63,269 nt of DNA from UMGS172 sp045649545 (GCA_045649545.1 JAZRQE010000052.1:1-63269); one strand, 5' to 3'; positions 1-9,351 are shown, counted from the first letter of the stretch. Notes: generated by a model from the letters alone, not told the origin. A program made the numbers and translations.

Positions 1-455
1 TTCTTTTTTGTGACATCAGCAACGGTTTTGATAAGACCCTCTGACGGCATTGGGACAATATTGGCAGGCACATAAAGTGCAATTCCAAGTGCAATAAGCA
101 CGCAGGAAACTAAAATCATCGCAATTCTTACAGGGAGCAAATCAGTAAACGGCAAAAGACCGACAACATAGTTTGAAAATGTTGTCATCCGGCCGAAAAC
201 TATGCTGACTCCAATCTGCAAAAGGTTTTTCAACTCAAAATTTTTACGTAAAATCAATATTTGTATAACAACCAAAAATGACTGAAAAATCATTGTACCG
301 AGTCCCATTTCAAGACCGATAATTTTAGTCATAGTATACGGAATCGCACTAACCGGTGAAACGCCAAAGTCCGACTTAACAGCAAAACCGATACCTACAG
401 TTACTATAAATAATCCTAATATGTATTTTATAATTCTAGAAGTTAATTTTTCCAT
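1..455 (-). CDS. YczE/YitT-type integral membrane protein, C-terminus cut off by the window edge
   Basis: The minus-strand reading frame opens with ATG at 455 and runs off the window start, giving 151 residues with no stop. The protein begins MEKLTSRIIKYILGLFIVTV and shows four hydrophobic segments. The N-terminal pattern GIGFAVKSDFGVSPVSAIPY and the later ALYVPANIVPMPSEGL are typical of the YczE/YyaS/YitT membrane family (DUF6198-like). The role of these proteins is poorly defined; some neighbour transporters or lipopeptide clusters. The family call is from recognised sequence pattern only. Nothing in the visible part is disrupted, so the truncation is due to the window. Confidence 0.75.
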   Translation of the reverse strand, partial: MEKLTSRIIKYILGLFIVTVGIGFAVKSDFGVSPVSAIPYTMTKIIGLEMGLGTMIFQSFLVVIQILILRKNFELKNLLQIGVSIVFGRMTTFSNYVVGLLPFTDLLPVRIAMILVSCVLIALGIALYVPANIVPMPSEGLIKTVADVTKK

Positions 456-539
456 TTCTGTTTTCCTTTTAAATTATTTTTCAGCAGTACGGCACAGTTG
501 CACAACACATTCAACGTGCCTTGCGTGGGGTCTGTTACG

Positions 540-911
540 CTATTTGTTTCGTTTGTTGCTTGCAATTCGGCAAACGATACTTATTAATGTCATCAATGTA
601 ATGAAAACAAAAGCAATTTGAGCAAAATAGTACCCAACTAATAAGGTTCCGCTGTCAGAACTAACATTGGCGTAATACAATTGCGTAGAAATGAGGATGT
701 TTGCTATGCTCGAAATAAGCATAGCCATATTTAAAAATACAAATGATATTACTTTAGTTGTACAATGATAATTAATTAAGTTGATTATTATTTGCAAAAT
801 AGGAAACATCAATTCTACCCAAGCTCCGAATTTGTATAAAACACAATCTAGAAAAAATGGTAAGATATTTAAAATTAATAATAAACAAAATCTCCAAAAA
901 CTTTTATTCAT
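540..911 (-). CDS. Small four-helix membrane protein, unknown function
   Basis: A 123-residue hydrophobic protein with roughly four transmembrane segments and a short basic tail (RIASNKRNK). I prefer the ATG at 911 over the in-frame GTG at 920: the GAGGTG ribosome-binding site sits just upstream of 911 and overlaps the end of the preceding rlmD-like gene, so it is probably translationally coupled to it. No family is recognised and no catalytic motif is visible. It is last in the group of minus-strand genes containing the two RNA methyltransferases and another small membrane protein; any functional link to RNA modification would be speculation. Confidence 0.6.
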   Translation of the reverse strand: MNKSFWRFCLLLILNILPFFLDCVLYKFGAWVELMFPILQIIINLINYHCTTKVISFVFLNMAMLISSIANILISTQLYYANVSSDSGTLLVGYYFAQIAFVFITLMTLISIVCRIASNKRNK

Positions 912-916
912 AATCT

Positions 917-2068
917 TCACACCTCACGACATAGTAGCACACAGCACTCCACATGTTGCGTGTGCGGGAACATATCAACCGGCTGAATTTTCTTTACCCT
1001 ATAACCTTTACGTGTAAAAAAGCTTAAATCTCTCGCTTGTGTTTCGGGGTTGCAGGATATATAAACAACGTTTTTAGGCTTTAGCGTTACCAAAGATTTC
1101 AGAAAATCAAGGCTTGCACCTGCCCTTGGCGGGTCCATAATAACAGTATCTATTTGTTGTTTTAATGACGCCAATTCAACCATAAATTTACCCGCATCAG
1201 CCTCATAAAACTCGATATTTTGAACGCCGTTTAACTCGGCATTTACTTTAGCATCTTTTACGGCATCTTTATTTAGTTCGACACCGATTACCTTTTTAGC
1301 CGACTTTGAGGCCAAAATACCTATTGTGCCGGTACCGCAATATGCATCAATAACCGTTTCGTTCCCGGTTAATTTGGCGTACTCTAACGCCTTGCTATAC
1401 AACACTTCTGTCTGTGTTGGATTGATTTGATAAAACGCTTTAGGTGAAATACGGAACTTACACTCAAGCAAATTATCCTCAATATAACCGCTACCGAAAA
1501 GGACTTTTGTTTGGTCGCCTAAAACAAGGCTTGTACGCTTGTTATTCACATTTTGAACAATCGTTGTAATTTCAGGGTGACGGCTTAATAAAGCATTAAT
1601 AAACTTCGACTCATCTGGGAAATCAAACGTACCGGTAACCAAAACCACCATTAACTCTCCCGTACTGAAACTCCGTTTCACAAGAACATGACGCAAGAAG
1701 CCTTCAAAAGTATCCTCGTTAAAAACTTTCAACTTAAAACTTTTCAGTAATTTACGGATTGTGACAATAACCTCATCAGCCTTTTCGTCCTCAATCATAC
1801 AACTGTCAACCGGAATGATGTTATGAGTTGATGACTGATAAACACCCGAAACAATTTTACCGCCAACCCGTTTAAAAGCCGCCTGCACTTTGTTACGGTA
1901 ATGGTACGGATTATCCATACCGATTATCTCATTCACATGGGCATATTTACCGAGCAGTTTTATAACTTTAACCTGTTTATAGCTCAACTGTCTATTATAC
2001 GGCAGATTTTGTAACTGACATCCACCACATTTTTTACTGTTGGGACATTTCATATTAATTTCACTCAT
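917..2068 (-). CDS. rlmD: RlmD/RlmCD-type 23S rRNA (uracil-5-)-methyltransferase, short form without TRAM domain
   Basis: A RumA/TrmA-family enzyme that would make 5-methyluridine in 23S rRNA using S-adenosylmethionine. The N-terminal cysteine cluster CPNSKKCGGC plus a later Cys (VDSCM) fits the [4Fe-4S] site. The SAM-binding motif is DAYCGTGTIGI, the catalytic region is MDPPRAG, and the nucleophile motif is YISCNPETQARD. At 383 residues it is shorter than the second copy at 2378 because it has no N-terminal TRAM RNA-binding domain. The start is placed at ATG 2068, which follows GGGGA, rather than the ATG at 2086. It overlaps the upstream small membrane gene by 8 nt, indicating coupling. Whether it modifies the same uridine as its neighbour cannot be told from sequence. 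Confidence 0.88.
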   Translation of the reverse strand: MSEINMKCPNSKKCGGCQLQNLPYNRQLSYKQVKVIKLLGKYAHVNEIIGMDNPYHYRNKVQAAFKRVGGKIVSGVYQSSTHNIIPVDSCMIEDEKADEVIVTIRKLLKSFKLKVFNEDTFEGFLRHVLVKRSFSTGELMVVLVTGTFDFPDESKFINALLSRHPEITTIVQNVNNKRTSLVLGDQTKVLFGSGYIEDNLLECKFRISPKAFYQINPTQTEVLYSKALEYAKLTGNETVIDAYCGTGTIGILASKSAKKVIGVELNKDAVKDAKVNAELNGVQNIEFYEADAGKFMVELASLKQQIDTVIMDPPRAGASLDFLKSLVTLKPKNVVYISCNPETQARDLSFFTRKGYRVKKIQPVDMFPHTQHVECCVLLCREV

Positions 2069-2351
2069 GTTTTCCCCTGTTATCAAATGGTTTTTGAATA
2101 CTTTTAAGCAAAAAAATCATTTCTGTAATAAAAAAAGAACCTACCATAACCAAAAATATTATTAAGAAAATTTTAGTCTCACCAACCCATGCCCAAAATT
2201 GCTTTTGGTTTAATATCTCTTCAGTATTGGCAATAGGTAGCAAACTTTTATAATAGCTTTGCATTATACTGCTAATAATCGGAGCAGTTATACAACACAA
2301 AAGTGAAATCCCACTTAAAATAGCCAGAACAATTCTTGTTATCTTTCTCAT
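2061..2351 (-). CDS. Small membrane protein between two rRNA methyltransferase genes
   Basis: A 96-residue protein with two transmembrane segments, one at about residues 7-30 and the other at about 57-82, and a basic C-terminus (KPFDNRGKHE). An AAGGACG ribosome-binding site precedes the ATG. Its stop overlaps the start of the short rlmD-like gene, so the two are co-translated. No family is recognised. The tight spacing to both methyltransferase genes (27 nt on one side, overlap on the other) shows one transcript, but gives no function. Confidence 0.6.
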   Translation of the reverse strand: MRKITRIVLAILSGISLLCCITAPIISSIMQSYYKSLLPIANTEEILNQKQFWAWVGETKIFLIIFLVMVGSFFITEMIFLLKSIQKPFDNRGKHE

Positions 2352-2377
2352 GATTTACGTCCTTAAAATACATATAG

Positions 2378-3733
2378 TTAAATATGTTTGCGACTTAAAA
2401 GAGCTACTGTTTCCACATGTCCCGTTCTTGGGAACATATCAAATGTAGCGGCTTTTATGGTGTCAAAACCTAAACTTTTAAAAATTTTACAGTCGCGAGC
2501 GAGCGTTGCGGGGTCGCAAGAAACGTAAACTAAACGTTCGGGTTTAAAATCCTCGGCAATTGTTTTAATTAATTCACCGTCGCAACCTTTTCTCGGCGGG
2601 TCTACAATCACAACATCGGGACTAATTCCCTTTTCAGCAAATACTACAGCCGCTTTTGCAGCATCACCGCACATAAACTCGGCATTATCAATGCCATTTA
2701 GTTTAGTGTTAAATTTTGCGTCCTCAATAGCTTCGGGTATAATCTCAACACCGATAATTTTTTTACACAAATCTGCCATCGAAAGACCGATTGTACCGGC
2801 ACCGCAATATAAGTCAAGCACAGTTTTACCGGCAGGCTCGGCATATTCTCTAGCTTTTTCATATAGCTTTTCTGCCATATCGTGATTTACCTGATAGAAA
2901 GACAAAGGCGAAATACGAACTCTCACACCGCAAAGTATGTCGGTAATATATCCGTCACCGTAAATAGTTTCACATTCTTCGCCCATAATAACATTGGTCT
3001 TATCTGTATTAAAATTCAACACAACAGACTTTAAGTTGTCACCAAACACCGATTGCATTGCATCAATAAATTCTTCATTACAAGGAAATTTGCGACCATT
3101 TAAGCAAAGGCAAACCATAATTTCACCGGTTACAACAGCCTTACGGAAATAAATGTGACGAACAAGTCCCTTATGCTCGGTTTCATCGTAAATTGAAATA
3201 TTATTTTTTATCAAAAATTCTTTAAATTTTAATACTGCTTCAGAAAATTCAGGCGGTTGCAGTGCACAGTTTTCACAAGATACAACTCTGTGGCTATGGC
3301 CTGCAAAAAAACCGATTTTAACCTCACCTTTTTCTATCGAAACAGGATACTGTGCTTTATTTCTGTAAGAAGAATCCGATAATCCTAAAATTGGCTCAAA
3401 CTCGGGCTCAACTGTACCGATACGTTTTAAATTATTTTTAACGTTATTTTCTTTAATCAAAAGTTCTTTTTTATAATCAATGTGTCTGAATGAACAACCT
3501 CCGCACTGCGGGAAACTTTTGCAGGTGTTCTGAACTCTATCGTTTGACGGTTTTATAATTTCGTGAATTTTAGCAAATGCACAGTTTTGTTTAACCTTTA
3601 AAATATGTGCAATCACACTATCGCCCGTAACGGCAGAGTCTACAAAAACGGTTAAACCGTTTAATTTGCCGACACCTGCACCCTGAAGAGTGGTATCAAT
3701 GATTTCTAAATTCACTAAATCGTTCTTTTTCAT
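2378..3733 (-). CDS. rlmD: RlmD/RlmCD-type 23S rRNA (uracil-5-)-methyltransferase, full length with TRAM domain
   Basis: A 451-residue RumA-family methyltransferase. Residues 1-60 form a TRAM-like RNA-binding domain (MKKNDLVNLEI...GAGVGKLNG). An iron-sulfur cluster motif follows (CKSFPQCGGC, with a later SCENC). The SAM-binding motif is DLYCGAGTIGL, the catalytic DPPRKG comes next, and the nucleophile is in YVSCDPATLARD. Expected product: m5U in 23S rRNA. In Bacillus one enzyme (RlmCD) makes both m5U747 and m5U1939; the presence of two paralogues here suggests the two jobs may be split, which is inference. AAAGGA sits 6 nt before the ATG. Confidence 0.92.
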   Translation of the reverse strand: MKKNDLVNLEIIDTTLQGAGVGKLNGLTVFVDSAVTGDSVIAHILKVKQNCAFAKIHEIIKPSNDRVQNTCKSFPQCGGCSFRHIDYKKELLIKENNVKNNLKRIGTVEPEFEPILGLSDSSYRNKAQYPVSIEKGEVKIGFFAGHSHRVVSCENCALQPPEFSEAVLKFKEFLIKNNISIYDETEHKGLVRHIYFRKAVVTGEIMVCLCLNGRKFPCNEEFIDAMQSVFGDNLKSVVLNFNTDKTNVIMGEECETIYGDGYITDILCGVRVRISPLSFYQVNHDMAEKLYEKAREYAEPAGKTVLDLYCGAGTIGLSMADLCKKIIGVEIIPEAIEDAKFNTKLNGIDNAEFMCGDAAKAAVVFAEKGISPDVVIVDPPRKGCDGELIKTIAEDFKPERLVYVSCDPATLARDCKIFKSLGFDTIKAATFDMFPRTGHVETVALLSRKHI

Positions 3734-3797
3734 AAAAAATTCCTTTGAATAAAGTTAAAATAACAGTCAAAAATAAAAGCGAAAAGGAGTGAAAAAA

Positions 3798-4037
3798 ATG
3801 TTTGATAAAATTTGCTTAATTCTTTTAATTATCGGCGGACTTAACTGGGGTAGTATCGGTTTGTTCCAGTTTGACCTTGTCGCTTGGATTTTCGGCGGAC
3901 AGGATGCACTCTTGAGCCGTATTGTCTACACATTAGTAGCACTTGCAGGCGTATGGTGTATCTCGCTTTTATTCCGCGATACAACTGAAGCCGGCGACAG
4001 CGATATGCATACACCGATGGTCGGCGGAGCAGACTAA
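3798..4037 (+). CDS. DUF378 family small membrane protein
   Basis: A 79-residue protein beginning MFDKICLILLIIGGLNWGSI. The GGLNWG motif followed by a second membrane segment (YTLVALAGVWCISLLF) is the hallmark of DUF378 (YuzA-like) proteins. The function is unknown; members are common in spore-forming Firmicutes. An AGGAG at 3785-3789 sits before ATG 3798; the GTG at 3789 lies within that ribosome-binding site, so it is not the start. The gene is alone on the plus strand between two minus-strand genes. Confidence 0.85.
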   Translation: MFDKICLILLIIGGLNWGSIGLFQFDLVAWIFGGQDALLSRIVYTLVALAGVWCISLLFRDTTEAGDSDMHTPMVGGAD

Positions 4038-4091
4038 CCTTTTAAAGTTTTGCAGTAATTATTGGGGAGGAAAAACACCCTCCCATACATA

Positions 4092-6029
4092 TCATTTTCC
4101 GTCCCAGCGGCCCTTTGCCTTAAAGGGCTTCGGGGCGGTTTTTGTTTTTATATTAGATTTTTTGTTTTTGCGTATTGTTGTCTTAGTGTTGCGATTATTT
4201 TGCCCGCCATAAGCAGTATTATTTCCGCCGAAACCGGGTGCATTGATAAGACAGTCAGGACCTGTGCCGATTAAATCGGTACGACCGCAATCTTTCAGTG
4301 CTTTCAAGACAATTTGCTTATTTTCAGGTTTAAAATACTGCAACAATGCTCTCTGTTCTGCCTTTTGTGAGGGTGTTTTCGGCACAAAAATATGTTCTAA
4401 GGTATACGGGTCAAGCTCAGTATAGTACATACAAGTCGAAATCGTACCGGGGGTTGGATAAAAATCCTGCACCTGTTCGGGACGCATCTTGTTTTGCTTT
4501 AAAAATAAAGCCAACTCAATAGCATCACTCATTTTACATCCGGGGTGACTTGACATTAAATAAGGTACCAAATACTGTTCTTTACCCACTTGCTTTGTGA
4601 TTTTATAAAACTTATTAACAAATCTTCGATATGTTTCAATATGCGGTTTGCCCATTTTATCAAGCACACTGTCACTGCAATGCTCGGGTGCAACCTTTAG
4701 TTGTCCGCTGACGTGGTGTTCAACTAATTCTTTGAAAAAGTCATCATTTTTATCCTGTAAAAGATAGTCAAAACGAATACCAGAACGGATAAACACCTTT
4801 TTAACGCCCTTGACTGCTCTGATTTTTCGTAACATTTCAAGATATTCAGTGTGGTCACATTCAAGATTTTTACAAACTGTCGGCGCTAAACACTTTTTAC
4901 CCTTGCAAAGACCGTGTTCTAATTGCTTTTGGCACGAAACTTGGCGGAAATTTGCGGTAGGACCGCCAACATCGTGAATATATCCCTTAAAATGAGAATT
5001 TTTTGTAAGCAATTCAACCTCATTTAAAATCGACTCTTCACTTCTTACGGCAATTTGTCTGCCCTGATGATAAGCAATTGAGCAAAAGTTACAAGCACCG
5101 AAGCAACCGCGGTTATGAGTAACCGAAAATTCAACCTCTTTTATAGCAGGCACACCACCTAGGCTTTCGTATATCGGGTGGTAGTATCTCTGATACGGCA
5201 ATGCATAAACCTCGTCTAATTCAGCCGTTGTAAGCACTCTCATCGGTTTATTTTGAACCACATATCGGTCGCCGTGTTTTTGAACAATACGCTTACCTCT
5301 TACTGCATCTTGCTCATCATATTCAACTCGACAAGCCACTGCATATTGGCGTTTGTTGGTTTTACACTCCTCAAACGACGGAACTGTCAGTGCATTAATA
5401 CCAACAACACTGTCTGTAACAAAGGCTGTGCCGTCAATATCGGTCAAATCTTTTATATTCTCACCGGCATTTAATCGGTCAGCGATGATTTTAGTCTGCA
5501 GTTCACCCATACCGAAGCTCAATAAATCGGCTTTGGAGTCAATCAAAATTGACGGCAAAACAGTATCCAGCCAATAGTCATAATGAGCAAAACGGCGTAA
5601 AGAAGCCTCCACGCCGCCAATAATCAGCGGAATATCACCGTAAACCTTACGAATGAGGTTAGAGTAAACAGTAACTGCACGGTCAGGTCTTAAACCCGCT
5701 TTAGCACCGGGCGAATACATATCCTCACTGCGTTTTTTCTTGGCAGCAGTATAGTGTGCAACCATCGAGTCAATATTACCCGAATTAACCATAAATCCGA
5801 GTCTGGGTCTACCAAACTCGGTTATGCTTTGTTCGTTTTTCCAGTCGGGCTGGGAAATGATACCAACCTTATATCCTGCCGACTCTAAAACTCTTGAAAT
5901 AATAGCAGTACCAAAGGAAGGATGGTCAACATAAGCGTCGCCGGTGACGATGCAAAAGTCAACCTCTGTCCAACCTCTGTTCTGCATTTCTTCTTTTGAA
6001 ATTGGTAGAAATCCGTTATTCACCGTCAC
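4092..6029 (-). CDS. YgiQ-family radical SAM protein (UPF0313)
   Basis: A 645-residue protein. The N-terminal half has a B12-binding-like fold (FCIVTGDAYVDHPSFGTAII). The radical SAM signature CFGACNFC (CxxxCxxC) follows in the middle, and further Cys-rich stretches (CKGKKC, CKNLEC) are typical of YgiQ. The last 40 residues are strongly basic (RNTKTTIRKNKKSNIKTK), suggesting nucleic-acid contact. The biochemical role is unknown, although the family is widespread. The start overlaps the end of ftsK/spoIIIE by 14 nt; GTG 6029 is used, but GTG 6023 is possible. Confidence 0.9.
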   Translation of the reverse strand: MTVNNGFLPISKEEMQNRGWTEVDFCIVTGDAYVDHPSFGTAIISRVLESAGYKVGIISQPDWKNEQSITEFGRPRLGFMVNSGNIDSMVAHYTAAKKKRSEDMYSPGAKAGLRPDRAVTVYSNLIRKVYGDIPLIIGGVEASLRRFAHYDYWLDTVLPSILIDSKADLLSFGMGELQTKIIADRLNAGENIKDLTDIDGTAFVTDSVVGINALTVPSFEECKTNKRQYAVACRVEYDEQDAVRGKRIVQKHGDRYVVQNKPMRVLTTAELDEVYALPYQRYYHPIYESLGGVPAIKEVEFSVTHNRGCFGACNFCSIAYHQGRQIAVRSEESILNEVELLTKNSHFKGYIHDVGGPTANFRQVSCQKQLEHGLCKGKKCLAPTVCKNLECDHTEYLEMLRKIRAVKGVKKVFIRSGIRFDYLLQDKNDDFFKELVEHHVSGQLKVAPEHCSDSVLDKMGKPHIETYRRFVNKFYKITKQVGKEQYLVPYLMSSHPGCKMSDAIELALFLKQNKMRPEQVQDFYPTPGTISTCMYYTELDPYTLEHIFVPKTPSQKAEQRALLQYFKPENKQIVLKALKDCGRTDLIGTGPDCLINAPGFGGNNTAYGGQNNRNTKTTIRKNKKSNIKTKTAPKPFKAKGRWDGK

Positions 6030-8475
6030 TGCTACCTGCCCTTTGCTCTAACAACTGTTCTTTAGTAATCAATACCTGACGCGGTTTAGAACCCTCATAA
6101 GGTCCGACAACTCCGCGTTCCTCCATCATATCAACAAGTCTTGCCGCACGGGCATAACCCAAACGCAATTTTCTTTGCAACAGCGAGGTTGATGCCTGTC
6201 CCAATTCAACAACGCACATAATAGCGTCATCAAGCATCGGGTCAGCATCATCTTGAACCGCATCTTCCGGCAAACCGCTCTTTGCAGCCTTTTCTTTTGC
6301 TGCCTGGCGTTCGATTTCGTTCATGACATCCTCGTCATATTCGTTTCTATGGTCAGATTTCAAATACTGAACAACCTTTTCAACCTCACCATCACTTACA
6401 AAGCAACCTTGAATACGTTCAGGCTTAATTGCACCCGTCGGGTAGAACAGCATATCGCCCTTACCCATTAACTTTTCAGCTCCGCCGATATCAATAATGG
6501 TACGGCTGTCAACCTGCGATGAAACGGCAAATGCAATACGAGTCGGGATATTAGCCTTAATAAGTCCCGTAACAACATCAACCGACGGACGTTGGGTTGC
6601 GACAATCAAGTGCATACCTGCGGCACGTGCTTTTTGAGCCAAACGGCAGATTGAATCTTCAACCTCACCCGGTGCAGTCATCATAAGGTCAGCCAACTCA
6701 TCAATGATAATGACAATCTGCGGCATCTTCATCAAATCGTCACGTTTTTCGGCTAATTCGTTATAACCTACAACGTTTCTAACATCGTTTTCGGCAAAAA
6801 GCTTATATCTCTTTTCCATTTCCACAACTGCCCAACCTAAAGCACCTGCGGCTTTTCTTGGGTCGGTAACAACGGGAACTATCAAATGAGGAATGCCGTT
6901 ATAAATTCCCAATTCAACAACCTTGGGGTCAATCAGCAACAATTTTACTTCATCGGGCGTTGCCTTGAAAAGAATACTCATAATAATTGAGTTAATGCAT
7001 ACTGATTTACCTGAACCGGTAGCACCGGCTATAAGACCGTGAGGCATTTTAGCGATGTCCGCAACCCTCTGTTCACCCGAAATATCCTTACCTAAAGCAA
7101 CTGAAAGTTTACTTTTTGATGATGAAAAAGCTTGAGAATCAATAATTTCACGAATTTTAACAATACTATTAATCTTATTAGGCACCTCAATACCAACCGC
7201 CGGTTTGTTCGGAATAGGTGCTTCAATACGAACACCTGCAGTAGCCAAATTAAGTGCAATATCATCAGCAAGATTGGTAATTTTACTGATTTTGACACCT
7301 GCGGCAGGCTGTAACTCATAACGTGTTACAGAAGGTCCGCGGCTGATATTAATAATTCTTGACTCCACACCGAAACTGCGTAAAGTATCAACAAGCAAGG
7401 TGGCAGTTGATTCTAACTCTGCAGTAATATTTTTTGTACTTTCAACAGACGGCTCAGACAACAACGACACCGGAGGGAATTTATACTCCTCAGCACCTGT
7501 GTCAAACGAAACTGCACTGCCTTCAGGGACCTTAAAATCAAGTTTGCCTGCTTTAGTATCAGCATCATTGTTAACTTTGTTTATAATGTCAGAAACATCA
7601 CCGTTTTCATCATCAGGCATAATTTCGTCTGCACGCTCGGAAATAGCGTTTGCGGTAGCAGTAATATCAGGTTTAGAAGCAGATACTGATTTACTGCTTG
7701 GCTTTTTAGAACTTGAACGGATGTCAACCGTCATAGATTCGTTGTCTAAATCGCGGTATTTTTTAATAACATTTTCTTTTTGTTCTTCAATTGTCATTTC
7801 ATCTTCCAGCTCTTCACGTGTTTCACCATCAAGCGGAATATCAACATTCACTGCCCTTTTTTCATTACGTTGTTCAAAGGCAATTTCGGCAACCTCTTCA
7901 ATTTTTTTAACGGGCTTGCTCAATGCTTTAAACAATGCGATAAGGGTTGTACCGGTCATAAGCATAACCGTTGCAAAAATTAACAATGCAACTACTATCC
8001 AAGCACCCGGATTACCAAGCAACAAGAACACGGGGTATCCTAAAAGTGCACCGAAAATACCGGTTGAAGTATACCCTGCACTGTAAGAAGCCGCAAACGC
8101 TTTAAAGTAAGCGTCAACATCAGGATTACCTGCAATACCCACAATATGTACAAATGTTGATACCAAAAGCAACAAGACGGAAAACTCAATTATTCTAACA
8201 AGAGCCTTTCCTTGCAGACGGTCTAAAGCAAGGTATACAGCAATAACACCCATTAATATGGGCACAATATACCCGAAAAATCCGAACAAACCTAAAACGA
8301 AATTATGTATTGCAGTCCAACCGGCCGTTCCTTTTATTATTGCGGCTAAAAAAAGCAAAATTGATAACGTAAAAAGTAAAACTGAAACTATGTTCTTTTT
8401 AGCACCGGAGTTATTTGAGGGCTTTACCGGTTCTTTTTTAGTTTTACCTTTGCTTTTTGATTTGTACTTCGCCAT
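6016..8475 (-). CDS. ftsK: DNA translocase FtsK/SpoIIIE
   Basis: A membrane-anchored, ATP-driven DNA pump that clears chromosomes from the division septum or moves them into the forespore. It has 819 residues from ATG 8475, which follows AAGGAG; the in-frame ATG 24 codons upstream has no RBS. The N-terminus is basic (KYKSKSKGKTKK), followed by four membrane helices at about residues 25-180, an acidic linker, and the motor domain with Walker A GATGSGKSVC and Walker B IVIIIDELADLMM. A winged-helix gamma domain (LRLGYARAARLVDMMEERG) closes the protein and would read KOPS/SRS sequences. Whether it acts in vegetative division, sporulation or both cannot be told here. Confidence 0.95.
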   Translation of the reverse strand: MAKYKSKSKGKTKKEPVKPSNNSGAKKNIVSVLLFTLSILLFLAAIIKGTAGWTAIHNFVLGLFGFFGYIVPILMGVIAVYLALDRLQGKALVRIIEFSVLLLLVSTFVHIVGIAGNPDVDAYFKAFAASYSAGYTSTGIFGALLGYPVFLLLGNPGAWIVVALLIFATVMLMTGTTLIALFKALSKPVKKIEEVAEIAFEQRNEKRAVNVDIPLDGETREELEDEMTIEEQKENVIKKYRDLDNESMTVDIRSSSKKPSSKSVSASKPDITATANAISERADEIMPDDENGDVSDIINKVNNDADTKAGKLDFKVPEGSAVSFDTGAEEYKFPPVSLLSEPSVESTKNITAELESTATLLVDTLRSFGVESRIINISRGPSVTRYELQPAAGVKISKITNLADDIALNLATAGVRIEAPIPNKPAVGIEVPNKINSIVKIREIIDSQAFSSSKSKLSVALGKDISGEQRVADIAKMPHGLIAGATGSGKSVCINSIIMSILFKATPDEVKLLLIDPKVVELGIYNGIPHLIVPVVTDPRKAAGALGWAVVEMEKRYKLFAENDVRNVVGYNELAEKRDDLMKMPQIVIIIDELADLMMTAPGEVEDSICRLAQKARAAGMHLIVATQRPSVDVVTGLIKANIPTRIAFAVSSQVDSRTIIDIGGAEKLMGKGDMLFYPTGAIKPERIQGCFVSDGEVEKVVQYLKSDHRNEYDEDVMNEIERQAAKEKAAKSGLPEDAVQDDADPMLDDAIMCVVELGQASTSLLQRKLRLGYARAARLVDMMEERGVVGPYEGSKPRQVLITKEQLLEQRAGSSDGE

Positions 8476-8536
8476 TTGTCGCATCTCCTTTAAACACTTC
8501 GAAAATATTATGTAATCGGCGTAATTTACGCCGTGT

Positions 8537-9232
8537 TTATTGTTCAATCATATTATACAATTCATTTATTACGCTTGAAAGACTGCCGATTTCATCAATC
8601 AAACCGCACTGCACTGCCATTTCACCGTCTAATACACTACCCATATCGGTTGCAAGTTCATCCGTATTAAGCATGAACTTTTCAAATTGGTCGGCAGTGA
8701 TATTAGAATTTTTAACCACGAAATCCGAAATCCTTTTTTGCATACGCTCAAAGTAATGCAATGTTTGTTCAACACCCAGTACCAAACCGTTAGTACGTAC
8801 GGGGTGAATTGTCATAGTAGCACTCGGCACAATAAATGATTTTTTTGCCGATACCGCCAACGGCACGCCAATCGAATGACCGCCGCCCAAAACCAATGAT
8901 ACAGTAGGTTTACTCATACCGCTGATTAGTTCTGCTAAAGCAAGACCGGCTTCAACATCACCGCCAACAGTATTGAGAATTATCATCATACCCTCAATTT
9001 TTGGGTCTTCCTCAACCGATACAAGCTGAGGAATAACATGCTCATACTTTGTAGTTTTAGCATCAGGCGGTAAAACACCATGACCCTCAATTTGACCGAT
9101 AACCGTCAAACAATGAATACAATGTTTTCCGCCGTCCGGCGTCACCGAACCGGTCTGCCTGATTTGGTCCCACATATTATCATTGTTATTCTGTTGATTG
9201 TTGTTATTATCGTTATTATTTTGTATTGACAT
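8537..9232 (-). CDS. tepA: TepA/ClpP-class serine protease
   Basis: A 231-residue ClpP-fold protein with an Asn/Gln-rich N-terminus (about residues 4-19) and a Cys pair (CIHC). The predicted nucleophile Ser is in GGGHSIGV and the His in TIHPVRTNG, matching the translocation-enhancing protein TepA (YmfB) rather than canonical ClpP. TepA homologues are cytoplasmic and linked to SASP degradation and protein translocation in Bacillus. It lies 61 nt upstream of ftsK, as in Bacillus (tepA-spoIIIE), so the two are probably cotranscribed. GGAG precedes the ATG. A promoter and a weak CtsR-like site lie upstream. Confidence 0.85.
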   Translation of the reverse strand: MSIQNNNDNNNNQQNNNDNMWDQIRQTGSVTPDGGKHCIHCLTVIGQIEGHGVLPPDAKTTKYEHVIPQLVSVEEDPKIEGMMIILNTVGGDVEAGLALAELISGMSKPTVSLVLGGGHSIGVPLAVSAKKSFIVPSATMTIHPVRTNGLVLGVEQTLHYFERMQKRISDFVVKNSNITADQFEKFMLNTDELATDMGSVLDGEMAVQCGLIDEIGSLSSVINELYNMIEQ

Positions 9233-9296
9233 ATTAAAACTCCAAATTTCAAGTTTTAATTATCATTCCACAAAATAAGCATAATTATACATATTG

Positions 9297-9325
9297 ATTA
9301 TACCACCTATTGTGACATAATTCAA
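9297..9325 (-). promoter_or_regulatory. Sigma-A-type promoter of the tepA-ftsK operon
   Basis: On the minus strand, TTGAAT (9325-9320), a 17-nt spacer and a perfect TATAAT (9302-9297) lie about 65 nt before the tepA start. Confidence 0.65.
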
Positions 9326-9334
9326 GAACAATTT

Positions 9335-9351
9335 GGTCAAAATAACTCAAA
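9335..9351 (+). promoter_or_regulatory. Weak CtsR-like box before tepA
   Basis: GGTCAAA-ATA-ACTCAAA matches the CtsR tandem heptamer (A/G)GTCAAA-N3-(A/G)GTCAAA with one mismatch. It sits about 10 nt upstream of the tepA -35 and overlaps the stop of the upstream gene, so it may be chance. Confidence 0.35.

Noticed and set aside
4065..4084. GGGAGG/CCTCCC hairpin after the DUF378 gene as a terminator
   Set aside because: No T-run follows on either strand, and the stem is only 6 bp; not strong enough to list as a terminator.
7400..8086. 228-residue plus-strand ORF inside ftsK
   Set aside because: A Ser-rich shadow of the ftsK linker on the opposite strand, with no RBS.
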